Origin: Neobacillus niacini NBRC 15566
GTDB lineage: Bacteria; Bacillota; Bacilli; Bacillales; Cytobacillaceae
Length of the DNA stretch: 64,000 nt
Direction of reading: 5' to 3'
Assembly (NCBI RefSeq): GCF_001591505.1
Contig: NZ_BCVA01000004.1
Coordinates: forward strand, 62,001 to 126,000
Part shown: positions 26,334 to 36,856 of the stretch, piece after piece
How positions within the stretch are numbered: the first letter of the stretch is position 1
Layout: each line of letters begins with the position of its first letter
Translations under genes and position numbers: made by a program
The notes under the pieces: model-generated
Database searches by the model: none
The model's input: the letters and a program-made list of their open reading frames with translations, nothing else
Told to the model about the DNA's origin: nothing

Positions 26334-27830
26334 ATGACTGTAGCAGCGACTTCGAGTATGGTTGACTGGTTAAGAGAGAGTGAGACAAAGGAATACGGTA
26401 ACTTTATTAATGGTGAATGGGTGAAGAGTTCAAGTGGGAAGACCTTCCCGATTTACAATTCAGCAAAAAATAATCAACTGTTAGGAACGTTTCAGGATTC
26501 AGTAGAAAATGATGTCAATCAAGCGGTAGAAGCGGCGAACGAAGCCTTTAAGAGTTGGTCCAAGCTTCCTGGACCAGACAGGGGAGCGATTTTATTCCGT
26601 CTAGCAGATTTGCTTGAAAAAAATGTGGAAGAATTAGCCTACATGCTTTCTGCTGAACAGGGTAAAACGCTGGCTGAGTCTAAAGGTGAGGTATACCGTG
26701 CAGCAAAAGAAGCACGGTTTTGCGGAGGAGAAGCATTTCGCATTGAGGGAAGTACGCTTCCGGGTGAACGAAGCAATGTTTGGAGTTCTACCATTCGCAA
26801 GCCAATAGGTGTTATTGCAGCCATTGCTCCTTGGAACTTCCCGGTTGTCACGCCTGTTAGAAAAATTGCTCCCGCTCTGGCATATGGCTGTACCGTTGTC
26901 TATAAGCCAGCTTCGGTAACACCTTGGACATCGGTAAAGCTGATGGAATTATTAGCAGAAGCAGGTGTACCAAATGGTGTTGTCAATCTAGTTGTCGGCA
27001 GTGGTTCAAAGGTTGGTGACCCGCTCGTGAATCATCCGCTTGTAAAAGGAATTAGCTTCACAGGTTCCTCTAACCTAGGTCTAGAAATCAACCAGAAGGC
27101 AGCAGGACGATTAGCGAAAACCCAGCTTGAGCTTGGCGGTAAGAATCCGGCTGTCGTTCTAGATTATACAGATCCTGCAGCTGTTGCAAAACAAATTGTT
27201 TCCGCTGCATTTGCGGCTAGCGGTCAGCGCTGTACTTCTATTAGCCGTGTTATTGTGGTCAAAGAGAAGAGGGAAGAGCTTACAGAAGCGCTTCTTCAAG
27301 AAATTATGAAAATAAAAGTAGGGTCAGCCTGGGAATCAGATGCTACGATGGGTCCCCTTATTAATAAGAGACATTTAGATTCTGTTCAAGAATATATTAA
27401 AGTTGGTTTGGAAGAAGGTGCCCGCCTTCGTTTTGGAGGCGAAGTTTTGACCGAGGGTGAATTCTCCGAAGGAGCCTTCATGAAACCAGCCCTTTTAGAT
27501 TTGGTTACTCCAGAAATGCGAGTGGCAAAGGAAGAGATCTTTGGACCCGTTCTTTGTGTGATTGAGGTGGAAAATAAGACAGAAGCACTAGAAGTGGCGA
27601 ATAATGTGGAATATGGATTGGCGGCTTCTATTTTCACTGATAAAGTTTCCTCTGCTTATCAATTTGCTGAAGATGTTGAAGCAGGGATGGTTCATATTAA
27701 TCATGGTACAGCTAGTGCAGCTCATGCTCCATTTGGAGGAGTAAAGCAATCGGGTGCCGGAGCATTTTCAATCGGCAATTCGAATGTGGAGTTTTTTACG
27801 GATTTAAAAGTGATTTACTTTGAATATTAA
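26334..27830 (+). CDS. Aldehyde dehydrogenase (2-oxoglutarate semialdehyde dehydrogenase-like)
   Basis: A 498-residue ALDH: APWNFPVVTPVRKIAPALAY, the general-base glutamate in LELGGKNP, the nucleophilic cysteine in SGQRCTSISR, and EEIFGPVLCVIE. The C-terminal HAPFGGVKQSGAG resembles the semialdehyde dehydrogenases of sugar acid pathways. It oxidises the aldehyde from the preceding alcohol dehydrogenase or a semialdehyde from the pathway. TGGAGTG sits before the ATG at 26334; the frame extends 9 bases upstream. A good terminator follows, ending the main operon. Confidence 0.87.
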   Translation: MTVAATSSMVDWLRESETKEYGNFINGEWVKSSSGKTFPIYNSAKNNQLLGTFQDSVENDVNQAVEAANEAFKSWSKLPGPDRGAILFRLADLLEKNVEELAYMLSAEQGKTLAESKGEVYRAAKEARFCGGEAFRIEGSTLPGERSNVWSSTIRKPIGVIAAIAPWNFPVVTPVRKIAPALAYGCTVVYKPASVTPWTSVKLMELLAEAGVPNGVVNLVVGSGSKVGDPLVNHPLVKGISFTGSSNLGLEINQKAAGRLAKTQLELGGKNPAVVLDYTDPAAVAKQIVSAAFAASGQRCTSISRVIVVKEKREELTEALLQEIMKIKVGSAWESDATMGPLINKRHLDSVQEYIKVGLEEGARLRFGGEVLTEGEFSEGAFMKPALLDLVTPEMRVAKEEIFGPVLCVIEVENKTEALEVANNVEYGLAASIFTDKVSSAYQFAEDVEAGMVHINHGTASAAHAPFGGVKQSGAGAFSIGNSNVEFFTDLKVIYFEY

Positions 27831-27851
27831 TCTATTAAGGTAACCATCTAT

Positions 27852-27904
27852 ACAGGCACAGTTATCCGGAATTTTATGGCTGACTGTTCCTGTTCCTTTT
27901 TTTG
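27852..27904. terminator. Terminator of the main catabolic operon
   Basis: ACAGGCACAGT / ACTGTTCCTGT stem (one mismatch), followed by CC and eight T. Confidence 0.75.
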
Positions 27905-27928
27905 TGAAAAAGTTAAGAAGGGATAGAG

Positions 27929-28000
27929 ATGAAAGTAGTCATTGCTTCAGATCCGATTAAAGGGTCTATTTCTGCAAAAGATATATGTGAGGCCATATAA
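27929..28000 (+). pseudogene. 5' stump of a glycerate kinase gene
   Basis: A 23-codon ORF with its own ribosome binding site (GGGATAGAG). It reads MKVVIASDPIKGSISAKD and ends EAI-stop. This matches the N-terminus of glycerate kinase (family GarK/GlxK, typical start MKIVIAPDSFKGSLSA...EAI), but the other ~350 residues are gone. Loss of the kinase between two intact sugar-acid units suggests the pathway lost or relocated its last step. Whether the stump is translated is unknown. Confidence 0.75.
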
Positions 28001-28049
28001 GAATGAGGGTTAAAACCAGTAGAGAGTATGGGAAAGGAAGGACCACGAG

Positions 28050-29012
28050 ATGAAACCAAAGGTATATATTACGAGAAAAGTACCTGCAGAGATTGTGACT
28101 AAGATAGAAGATTATTGTCAAGTCAGGATGTGGGACGAAGATGATATTCCTGTACCACGCGTGGTGTTAGAAGAAGAAATTAAAGATGTAGAGGGACTGT
28201 TCTGCTTGCTTACAGAGAATATTGACAGGGAGTTACTAGAAAAAGCTGAACAGCTGAAGGTGATCAGCAGCATGGCGGTTGGCTACAACAATGTCGATAT
28301 TGAAGCGGCAAAGGAAAAAGGTATTACCGTCACAAATACACCTGGTGTTTTAACTGAGACAACTGCTGATTTAACATTTGCACTCCTGATGGCTGCTTCA
28401 AGGAGATTAGTAGAGTCCTCCGATTATTTAAGAAACGGGAATTGGAAAACTTGGTCTCCTATGCAATTAACCGGGCAGGATATTTACGGGGCTACTTTAG
28501 GTATTATTGGGATGGGAAGAATTGGCGCATCACTTGCTAAAAGAGCACGTGGATTTGACATGAATATCCTTTATTATAACCGAAGCCGCAAGTACGATTT
28601 AGAGGAAGAATTGAACCTAACCTTTACAGAAATGGACTCATTATTAAAGCAGTCCGATTTTATATGTATTATGACGCCTTACACACCAGAAACAAAAAAT
28701 CTTATTGGTTCCCGTGAATTATCCTTAATGAAAAACACTGCGATTTTAATTAATACCGCACGTGGTGGAATTGTAAATGAGGAAGCCCTTTTTCATGCAT
28801 TAAAAAAAGGAGAAATATGGGCTGCAGGACTTGATGTTTTTGAACAAGAGCCCGTTTCACTTGATCACCCATTGCTTTCTCTTCCGAATGTAGTCACATT
28901 ACCTCACATTGGCAGCGCCAGTATAAAGACAAGAATGAAAATGGCCGATTTAGCAGCAGATAACCTGCTTTTAGCCCTTCAAAATCAAACTCCTAAACAC
29001 GTGGTGGTGTGA
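28050..29012 (+). CDS. D-2-hydroxyacid dehydrogenase (glyoxylate/hydroxypyruvate reductase-like)
   Basis: A 320-residue enzyme: GIIGMGRIGASLAKRA (NAD(P) binding), and catalytic residues in NTARGG (Arg), FEQEP (Glu) and LPHIGSAS (His). It resembles GhrB/GyaR-type reductases that turn glyoxylate or hydroxypyruvate into glycolate or D-glycerate. D-glycerate would be the substrate of the lost glycerate kinase just upstream, which strengthens that assignment. Three bases separate it from the next GH1 gene. Confidence 0.87.
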   Translation: MKPKVYITRKVPAEIVTKIEDYCQVRMWDEDDIPVPRVVLEEEIKDVEGLFCLLTENIDRELLEKAEQLKVISSMAVGYNNVDIEAAKEKGITVTNTPGVLTETTADLTFALLMAASRRLVESSDYLRNGNWKTWSPMQLTGQDIYGATLGIIGMGRIGASLAKRARGFDMNILYYNRSRKYDLEEELNLTFTEMDSLLKQSDFICIMTPYTPETKNLIGSRELSLMKNTAILINTARGGIVNEEALFHALKKGEIWAAGLDVFEQEPVSLDHPLLSLPNVVTLPHIGSASIKTRMKMADLAADNLLLALQNQTPKHVVV

Positions 29013-30395
<1,383 letters not shown>

Positions 30396-30566
30396 ATTGT
30401 TTTGGCTGATAACGTCTAGTTGCAATTCAATTGGAGGATTACGAAGCCGCCTATGTTAAATCAATTAGTATTGAGTGATTTTGAAGTGTAGTAGTTGATT
30501 CATAAGAAAAACAAAGCTTGTTTGGATGAATAATCCGGGCAACTAAATGGATAGGATTGATCATTA

Positions 30567-31820
30567 ATGATGAAGAAAGCTGTATTTTCCATCCTGAAAG
30601 AAAACGTTTTGTTTGTATGGAGAATTCCTTCTTTTCCAGTCCTATTCTTATTAAATTTTATCTTTGGATTATCGACATCCTTTTTTGTACCTTTTTCCTC
30701 GTTATTTGGGATTGATGAGGTCGGAATGAGTAATACAGCCTTTGGAATTTTTATGACTCTTTTGGCCATAGGCGGCGTATCGATTAGCAGTTTGATCGCC
30801 AAAAGGTCTGATACGAGTATTAGTAGGAAAAGGCTACTAATTCTAACGTCCCTGACTGGAGTTTTAGGATATACATTCTTTGCTTTTTTGAGGAATTATT
30901 TTGCACTGGCATTTACGGCCTTTTTTCTGCTTGGGGCAACGGCCGCTTCCGTTCCCCAATTATGGGCCTATGCTCGTGATATCCTGAGGGAAAATAACAT
31001 GCCAAGCAGCAAAACTCCATTAATCATGAATGTTTTCCGCATGTTTTTTGCTCTTTCCTGGACGGTAGGACCAGCCTTAGGAGCATGGCTGCTTTTAACG
31101 ATCGGCTTTAAGGGGCTGTTCTTAATGGTAGCAGCCAGCCATTTGCTAGCACTGTTAACCATTGTTCTTTTATTAAAGGATGTTGCCAAGCAGGTATTAA
31201 CTGATAAAGATAAGATTAAGGTAACTAGATGGATCGTCAAGCCGCATATTTTTGTAAATCTTGCCGCTGCATTATTGCTATCTGCAGCAACCTCTATCCA
31301 TATGTTAAATATGCCCCAATTCGTTACGAAAGTATTGAATGGGTCGGAAATGGATGTAGGGGTAATTTTTAGTGTACCACCAATTTTTGAGGTTCCAATG
31401 ATGATCGCGGTCGGTGTGTGGGCAACACGAACCGATAATGCCCTATTGGTGAAAATTGGATATGGATTAGCTTTCACTTATTTCCTTTTGCTTGGGTTTG
31501 TTACAGAGCCTTGGCAAATTTATCCGCTTCAATTGATAAGTGCAGCTCACGTTTCCATTACTGCAGGTCTAGCCATATCGTATTTTCAGGATTTTATTCC
31601 TGAGGCACCGGGTACGGCAACCACTCTCTATATGAATGTAACCAAAATTGGATCCACTGTTGGCTATCTGTTGTTCGGACTGTTTTCAGAGTTTATAAGC
31701 TATGAAAATATGATCAATATTTATTCGTTTTTTGCTGGAGTTGGCTTTCTGATTTTTACTTTCTTTGGAAATGAGAAAATTAAGTGTTCCAGGAGCAAAC
31801 CAAAAGTTCAGGAGTTATAA
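30567..31820 (+). CDS. MFS transporter (sugar efflux/SET-like)
   Basis: A 417-residue protein with about twelve membrane segments and MFS motifs (AKRSDTSISRKRLLI after TM2; VFRMFFALSWTVGPALGAWLL in TM5; VTKIGSTVGYLLFGLFSE). It resembles the SetA/SetB sugar efflux group. In this island it may export excess sugar or a toxic aglycone. The start may be the ATG at 30567 or at 30570. 170 bases without a recognisable element separate it from the GH1 gene. Confidence 0.8.
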   Translation: MMKKAVFSILKENVLFVWRIPSFPVLFLLNFIFGLSTSFFVPFSSLFGIDEVGMSNTAFGIFMTLLAIGGVSISSLIAKRSDTSISRKRLLILTSLTGVLGYTFFAFLRNYFALAFTAFFLLGATAASVPQLWAYARDILRENNMPSSKTPLIMNVFRMFFALSWTVGPALGAWLLLTIGFKGLFLMVAASHLLALLTIVLLLKDVAKQVLTDKDKIKVTRWIVKPHIFVNLAAALLLSAATSIHMLNMPQFVTKVLNGSEMDVGVIFSVPPIFEVPMMIAVGVWATRTDNALLVKIGYGLAFTYFLLLGFVTEPWQIYPLQLISAAHVSITAGLAISYFQDFIPEAPGTATTLYMNVTKIGSTVGYLLFGLFSEFISYENMINIYSFFAGVGFLIFTFFGNEKIKCSRSKPKVQEL

Positions 31821-31849
31821 AAAATATGGGAGACTGGGGGTAGTAATAA

Positions 31850-32767
31850 TTGGTGAATTACTATGCAGTTTTTGATGTTGGAGGATCTGCTATTAAATAT
31901 GCCCTAATGGATGAAACAGGATTATTTATCGAAAAGTCATCTATTCCAACCCCAAAAGAGGGTCTGGAGGCATTTGTTGATACCATTCATTGCATTGTCA
32001 AAGGCTATGAGCAAAAGGCAGATATAAAAGGGATTGCACTTAGTGTGCCAGGAGCAGTCGATGTTGAAAAAGGACATATAGAAGGAGCTAGTGCCATCCC
32101 TTATCTGCATGGACCGAATATTAAAAGGCTTATTCAGGATGTTACTTATTTACCAGTGGAACTTGAAAATGACGCCAATTGTGCAGGTTTGGCAGAAGGC
32201 TGGCTCGGTGCAGCAAAGATGGTAAAGGATTATATCTGCATCGTAGTGGGTACTGGAATTGGCGGCGCATTAGTGATAGATAAAAAGATTCGCCGAGGTA
32301 AAAATCTGCATGGCGGGGAATTTGGTTTTATGATTATGGAAGACTATTTGGAGCAGCCTATTGGAGAGGCGTGGAGTGCATTAGGAGCTACAGGTGCTTT
32401 GATTAAGAGAGTGGCGAAACGGAAGGGGATGGAGCCAGTCTCACTGGATGGAAAAAAGGTGTTTCAAATCGCGGATGATGGTGATGAAGAAGTGCAAGAT
32501 GAAATCAATAAATTTATCAAACGTCTGGCAGTTGGAATATTTAACCTGCAGTATGCTATTGATCCAGAGAAAATATTAATTGGCGGTGCCATCAGCGAAC
32601 GAGCGGACCTCATTGACAAAATCAACGAAACACTAGGCCAAATGAAAAATAAAACCCACACTCTGGATGTCAAAGTAGAAAAATGCCAATTTGGAAATGA
32701 CTCCAACTTAATCGGAGTGCTATACCACTTCCTGCAAAGGAGAAATGAAAGCAAAATAAGAAACTAA
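31850..32767 (+). CDS. ROK family sugar kinase, possibly beta-glucoside kinase
   Basis: A 305-residue ROK protein: ATP-binding FDVGGSAIK, LENDANCAGLAE (catalytic Asp) and GTGIGGALVIDKKI. The HGGEFGFM segment keeps the first zinc histidine, but the CxCGxxGCxE zinc motif of most ROK glucokinases is missing. ROK beta-glucoside kinases also phosphorylate the non-reducing sugar of cellobiose-like substrates; with a neighbouring 6-phospho-beta-glucosidase and no PTS this function is a good candidate, glucokinase the alternative. Start is TTG (31850) or GTG (31853), 9-12 bases after GGGGG. Confidence 0.8.
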   Translation: MVNYYAVFDVGGSAIKYALMDETGLFIEKSSIPTPKEGLEAFVDTIHCIVKGYEQKADIKGIALSVPGAVDVEKGHIEGASAIPYLHGPNIKRLIQDVTYLPVELENDANCAGLAEGWLGAAKMVKDYICIVVGTGIGGALVIDKKIRRGKNLHGGEFGFMIMEDYLEQPIGEAWSALGATGALIKRVAKRKGMEPVSLDGKKVFQIADDGDEEVQDEINKFIKRLAVGIFNLQYAIDPEKILIGGAISERADLIDKINETLGQMKNKTHTLDVKVEKCQFGNDSNLIGVLYHFLQRRNESKIRN

Positions 32768-32801
32768 ATGAACACCGTCACAGGAAAATCACCCTAATAT
32801 G

Positions 32802-32834
32802 AAACCCCCAAGCAGATAATCTGTTTGGGGGTTT
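32802..32834. terminator. Bidirectional terminator
   Basis: AAACCCCCAA-CAGA / TCTG-TTGGGGGTTT between the converging ROK kinase and molybdoenzyme genes. Confidence 0.85.
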
Positions 32835-32860
32835 ACGGTGTTGTTAGTGGTGCAGTAAGC

Positions 32861-32897
32861 GGTGCCTGTCACCGTTTATGCATGACTGTATATTTTG
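32861..32897 (+). repeat. Solo REP hairpin with ATTTATGCAT-type extension, overlapping a gene end
   Basis: GGTGCCTGTCACC followed by GTTTATGCATGACTGTATAT. The extension includes the last six codons and stop of the molybdoenzyme. A similar hairpin plus extension lies upstream of that gene at 34962. Confidence 0.65.
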
Positions 32898-34915
32898 TTC
32901 ACGCTGACCCGTCCGGAGAAGAAGGTTGCACCGCCGCCCATGTCGGCGATTCGGTCTGGTGTCAGGTTGTTGACGAGTTGTTTAGTGCCTTCAATATCTG
33001 ACCAGAGTCCCTGGGTAGCGACCACTCCTGGAAGTACATTTTCTCCTACTTTCGCTTTTAATACACATTCCCCGCGCTGGTTCCAGACACGAACCAAATC
33101 CCCGTCCTCAATCCCGGAAGCCTCGGCATCCTTACTGTTCATATGCAATCGAGGTTCTTTTTCAAGGTCGATGTGCTTGTGATTATTAGAAAAGGTAGAG
33201 TTTAAGAAATTATGATTTGGTGCTGGAATAAAATGATAAGGATGATCCCCATCATTTTCTAAAGGAATGTAAGTTGGCAGTGGAGGATATCCGTTTGCTT
33301 TCATCCTTTTTGAGTACAACTCAATTTTCCTGCTCGGTGTACGCAACTTTCCTGGAAACAGTGGTTTTACCTTCGCTTTTAGAAACTGCCTCTCTACTAA
33401 ACTTTCATAATTGATTCCAACCAAATAGGGATTCGCAGGTTGGTCTAGGGCTTGCTTGATCATTTCAGCGTCTGAGTCAACGAATGCAGCTTCTTCAAAG
33501 CCCATTCCTTTTGCAAGCAACCGGAACACGTCGACATTGGACTTTGACTCCCCGTAAACATCTATTACTGGCTGCTGAATTTGAATGTAATGGTGCCAGT
33601 AGGATGTATAGACATCTGTATTCTCAAAAGACGATGTTGCAGGCAATACAATGTCAGCATATTTGGCCGTCTCCGTTAAAAATAAATCATGAACGACCAC
33701 GAATAATTCCTCTCTCTCAAGCCCTTTCCTTACCTTATTGCCATCTGGAGCTACTACCGCTGGGTTACTGCTATAAACATATAAGGATTTCACAGGAGGA
33801 TCTAAGGTCAGCAAAGCCTCACCAATCTTATTCATGTTAATGACCCTTGTCTGTTTATTCTTCAATAACCGCGGAAGCTGCAATTTTGTTGTGTTCAGTG
33901 CGAGATATCCTGAATTTCCTTTAATCGCACCGCCGCCTTTAATGAGCCATTGACCCGTAAGAGCAGGAAGACATGAAACTGTACGGACGAACATTCCGCC
34001 ATTGTCATGATGCTGCGGACCGTTGCCAATCCGAATAAAGGAAGGCGAGGTACTGCCATACATTCTAGCAAGCCTATAAATATCCTCAACAGGAACTCCC
34101 GTGATTGTTGATACCGTAATAGGGTCATATTGCAAAACATGCTCGCGCAGTTCCTCAGAGCCAACTGTATATTGGTGTAAGAAGGAGTCGTCTACCCTAT
34201 TTTCAGCAAATAAAATATGCATGATTCCTAGTGCCAGTGCTGTATCAGTCCCTGGCAAAATCGGAATAAACCAATCTGCTAATCTTCCGGTCTGATTTTT
34301 ATGGACGTCTATGACAATGATTTTAGCCCCATTTTGTTTGCGGGCTTTCTGTGCAAGCGCCACTTGGTGCATATTGGTACTAGCAGCGTTAATCCCCCAA
34401 AAAATAATGAGCTTGGAATGAATCGTATCTTCTGGGTCAATGCCGAGGCCGCCGCCCATCGTGTATCTATAGCCAACAGAGCCGGCTGAGGAACAAATAC
34501 TCCGGTCCAATTGTGATGCTCCTAAACGGTGAAAGAAACGGCGGTCCATCCCCTCGGCATTAAGATGTCCCATGTTCCCATAAAAGCTATATGGGAGAAT
34601 ACTTTCTGGACCATCTGTTTCGATAATTGAATTCCACTTGGAGGTTATTGTAGTGATGGCCTCATCCCAGCTAATCCGTTCAAATTTACCTTCCCCTTTA
34701 GGTCCAACCCTTTTCATGGGATATTTCAAGCGGTTCTCATCATAAAGCCGTTCCGCCATATGCCGAACCTTATTACAAATATTCCCCTTCGTGACCGGAT
34801 GATCCGGATCACCATCCACTTTCACCACTTTTCCATCAACCTTATGTATCAGCAAACCGCATTGATCTGGACAATCTAACGGGCAAACCGATTTAAAAAC
34901 CCCTTGTTTCTCCAT
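32876..34915 (-). CDS. yoaE: Molybdopterin oxidoreductase (YoaE-like)
   Basis: A 679-residue member of the DMSO reductase family. The N-terminal [4Fe-4S] motif is CPLDCPDQCG...GNICNK, followed by the MGD-binding domains (SICSSAGSVGY around the likely Ser/Cys ligand, IFWGINAASTNMHQ, GNGPQHHDNGG) and the C-terminal molydopterin dinucleotide domain (HMNSKDAEASGIEDGDLV). B. subtilis YoaE has this length and layout; its substrate is unknown. No FdhE-type or electron-transfer subunit is adjacent, so the enzyme seems to act alone in the cytoplasm. The last codons lie inside a repeat hairpin extension. Confidence 0.85.
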   Translation of the reverse strand: MEKQGVFKSVCPLDCPDQCGLLIHKVDGKVVKVDGDPDHPVTKGNICNKVRHMAERLYDENRLKYPMKRVGPKGEGKFERISWDEAITTITSKWNSIIETDGPESILPYSFYGNMGHLNAEGMDRRFFHRLGASQLDRSICSSAGSVGYRYTMGGGLGIDPEDTIHSKLIIFWGINAASTNMHQVALAQKARKQNGAKIIVIDVHKNQTGRLADWFIPILPGTDTALALGIMHILFAENRVDDSFLHQYTVGSEELREHVLQYDPITVSTITGVPVEDIYRLARMYGSTSPSFIRIGNGPQHHDNGGMFVRTVSCLPALTGQWLIKGGGAIKGNSGYLALNTTKLQLPRLLKNKQTRVINMNKIGEALLTLDPPVKSLYVYSSNPAVVAPDGNKVRKGLEREELFVVVHDLFLTETAKYADIVLPATSSFENTDVYTSYWHHYIQIQQPVIDVYGESKSNVDVFRLLAKGMGFEEAAFVDSDAEMIKQALDQPANPYLVGINYESLVERQFLKAKVKPLFPGKLRTPSRKIELYSKRMKANGYPPLPTYIPLENDGDHPYHFIPAPNHNFLNSTFSNNHKHIDLEKEPRLHMNSKDAEASGIEDGDLVRVWNQRGECVLKAKVGENVLPGVVATQGLWSDIEGTKQLVNNLTPDRIADMGGGATFFSGRVSVNKIYSHA

Positions 34916-34961
34916 ATAGAGTCTCCTCCCCTGTGGTGACCCACCTTTGGTGACAACCTAT

Positions 34962-34995
34962 GGTGACAGGCACCATTTATACATCATTGTATATT
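34962..34995 (+). repeat. Solo REP hairpin (inverted) with ATTTATACAT-type extension
   Basis: GGTGACAGGCACC followed by ATTTATACATCATTGTATAT. Located 47 bases upstream of the yoaE start; the extension matches that at 32874-32897. Confidence 0.7.
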
Positions 34996-35351
34996 TTTTT
35001 TCATGATATGACAGCTATGAAGGTGGTATAAGTGCATAAAATTTTCTTTCAAGTAAATAGGACTAATGATATTTATTTAAATTCAAGGGAGTCAAGGTAA
35101 GACCCCAACGGTGGCGGATTTCTAATCTGTAAAGGAATTTGGAGTAAACAGCACGGTGTCTTGGACACCTAAAATGCCTCGAGTCTGTATAATCATGGTT
35201 CTAGCAAAAGATCATTTCAAAAATGGATTCTCCACAAGTTATCATGAGGCAGAAACAAAAATGATCCCCACAGTTGACCCAAGTATGAGGTAAGTAGTTT
35301 CAAAATGAGAGCCAAAGGGTAGAGATACTCTCTCCACTTTTTTTGATAAAG

Positions 35352-35397
35352 ACTGTCCGCCTGAGGTGGACAGTGTCCACGAGCGGTGACAGGCACC
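35352..35397 (-). repeat. REP-like element, long form (copy 3), inverse orientation
   Basis: ACTGTCCGCCTGAGGTGGAC, then AGTGTCCACGAGCGGTGACA, then GGCACC. The only long copy entirely on the minus strand. The ~500 bases between yoaE and the TPP riboswitch hold otherwise nothing I can support. Confidence 0.9.
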
Positions 35398-35491
35398 AAA
35401 AAGGCGGCACCAAAAGGCACAAAATACGAATCACTTTACATATTGGAAAATTTATCATATTATTAGGGCAACGAAAAATTGCATACGGTTT

Positions 35492-35579
35492 TTGCACTAG
35501 GGGAGCTTTTTTGGCTGAGAGGACGTTTGTCCGACCCTTATGACCCGATCTAGATAATACTAGCGTGGGGAAGTGCAGG
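35492..35579 (+). ncRNA. TPP riboswitch (THI element)
   Basis: The conserved THI segments are in order: GGGGAGC, GGCTGAGAGGA, GACCCTTATGACCCGATCT and GATAATACTAGCGTGGGGAA. Ends pair (TGCACT / AGTGCA). An intrinsic terminator follows at 35617, and GGGGAAGTGCAG in the aptamer end can pair with CTGCATTCCC of that stem, so this is a transcription-termination switch: thiamin pyrophosphate shuts the ykoFEDC operon off. Confidence 0.93.
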
Positions 35580-35616
35580 AGAAGATTATCGTTCGTTCAA
35601 CGTTGATATGATTCGA

Positions 35617-35644
35617 CTGCATTCCCGTGGGATGCAGTTTTTTT
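35617..35644 (+). terminator. Riboswitch expression-platform terminator
   Basis: CTGCATTCCC / GGGATGCAG stem followed by TTTTTTT, between the TPP aptamer and the ykoF start. Confidence 0.88.
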
Positions 35645-35674
35645 GTTGCCAAAATATCAATGGGGGTATGTGAA

Positions 35675-36274
35675 ATGTCTAATTTTTGTGGTACGAGTGA
35701 GATTACTGGGGCGAGATTTTCGATTTATCCGATGTCTGATAGGTTTGTAGATATTATTCTATCAGCATTAGAAGCAGTCGATACTTCAAAGGTTTGGATG
35801 GAGACCGACGATGTGAGCACATGCGTTAGAGGAAGATCGGAGCATGTATTTGATGTCGTAAAAGCTATTTTTCTAGAGTCGTCAAAAAACGGTGATCATG
35901 TTGTGCTGCAGGCGACGTTTTCAAATGGCTGTCCAGGGGATTCAGCAGGTGATGTCTACCTTTCAGAAAATGCAGACCGACTAAATGAGGAAAGTTCCCA
36001 GAACATTAAACAAGAAGTGGCTGTTCAATTTGCCCTATACCCAATGGGAACTCCTACATATATGAATGTAATTATGGATCAGTGTAAACTTGCACAAAAT
36101 CAGGGAACGTTTACAAAAGGTGTTCACTATGCCTCAAGACTTGATGGTGACGCAAACAAGGTTTTCAAGACGTTAGAGGATGCTTTCCAAGGAGCACACG
36201 AAAGCGATTCTACACATATTGTCATGACGGTTGTTATGTCTGCCAACAGCCCATCGAAAAAGAGGGTGAAATAA
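35675..36274 (+). CDS. ykoF: YkoF family HMP/thiamin-binding protein
   Basis: A 199-residue protein with two similar halves (GARFSIYPMSDRFVDIILSAL and VAVQFALYPMGTPTYMNVIM), the tandem ACT-like YkoF domains that bind thiamin or hydroxymethylpyrimidine. GGGGG is 8 bases before the ATG at 35675; the open frame from 35627 overlaps the terminator and is not used. First gene of the TPP-controlled operon. It probably delivers or buffers HMP for the transporter. Confidence 0.92.
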   Translation: MSNFCGTSEITGARFSIYPMSDRFVDIILSALEAVDTSKVWMETDDVSTCVRGRSEHVFDVVKAIFLESSKNGDHVVLQATFSNGCPGDSAGDVYLSENADRLNEESSQNIKQEVAVQFALYPMGTPTYMNVIMDQCKLAQNQGTFTKGVHYASRLDGDANKVFKTLEDAFQGAHESDSTHIVMTVVMSANSPSKKRVK

Positions 36275-36856
36275 ATGCTGGCAAAATGGAAACTTCGTGA
36301 AGTCATTGTTTTATCGGTACTTGCTGTTGTTTTTGCTGTTGTCTATTTGCTTTTTCTACAACTCGGGAATGTACTTTTCGGTCTTTTCGGGTTGATTGGT
36401 TATGATATCATTTTTGGAATTTGGTTTATCGTTTCGATTATTGCGGCTTATATTATCCGTAAACCAGGAGCCGCTTTTCTATCTGAAACCGTGGCTGCTA
36501 CAGTGGAAGTTATGCTTGGTAACGCCGTTGGACCGCAATTGATTATATCCGGCATGATTCAAGGATTAGGTGCAGAAGCTGTCTTTGCTGCCACGAAGTG
36601 GAAGAATTATTCAACATGGGTTTTGATGGCAGCAGGGATGGGTTCATCGGTGTTTAGCTTTGCCTGGGGATTTTATGTATCAGGATTTGCTGCCCTTTCG
36701 CCTAGTTATGTAACGGCCATGTTCTTTGTTCGTCTTGTAAGCGGGGCACTACTGGCAGGGTTACTCGGGAAATATTTAAGTGAAGGACTCGCCAAAACAG
36801 GAGCATTAAACAGTTTCCCATTAGGAAAGGAACACAAGCGAAATGTTACCGTTTGA
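36275..36856 (+). CDS. ykoE: ECF transporter S component for HMP/thiamin precursor
   Basis: A 193-residue protein with five to six hydrophobic segments. The first gene ends directly before its ATG (TAAATG). The YkoE-type features are EVMLGNAVGPQLIISGMIQGLGAEAVFA and the long N-terminal VLAVVFAVVYLLFLQ helix. It confers substrate specificity, probably for hydroxymethylpyrimidine, with the ATPase and T component encoded downstream. Overlaps ykoD by 14 bases. Confidence 0.9.
   Translation: MLAKWKLREVIVLSVLAVVFAVVYLLFLQLGNVLFGLFGLIGYDIIFGIWFIVSIIAAYIIRKPGAAFLSETVAATVEVMLGNAVGPQLIISGMIQGLGAEAVFAATKWKNYSTWVLMAAGMGSSVFSFAWGFYVSGFAALSPSYVTAMFFVRLVSGALLAGLLGKYLSEGLAKTGALNSFPLGKEHKRNVTV

Noticed and set aside
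30396-30566. 171-base gap before the MFS gene, with GGAGGATTACG and a short frame
   Set aside because: The frame (LEDYEAAYVKSIS) is too short and stops; no regulatory motif recognised.
35174-35293. 40-codon frame between yoaE and the TPP riboswitch (MPRVCIIMVLAKDHFK...)
   Set aside because: Looks somewhat protein-like but has no ribosome binding site and matches nothing I know; could be a gene relic.
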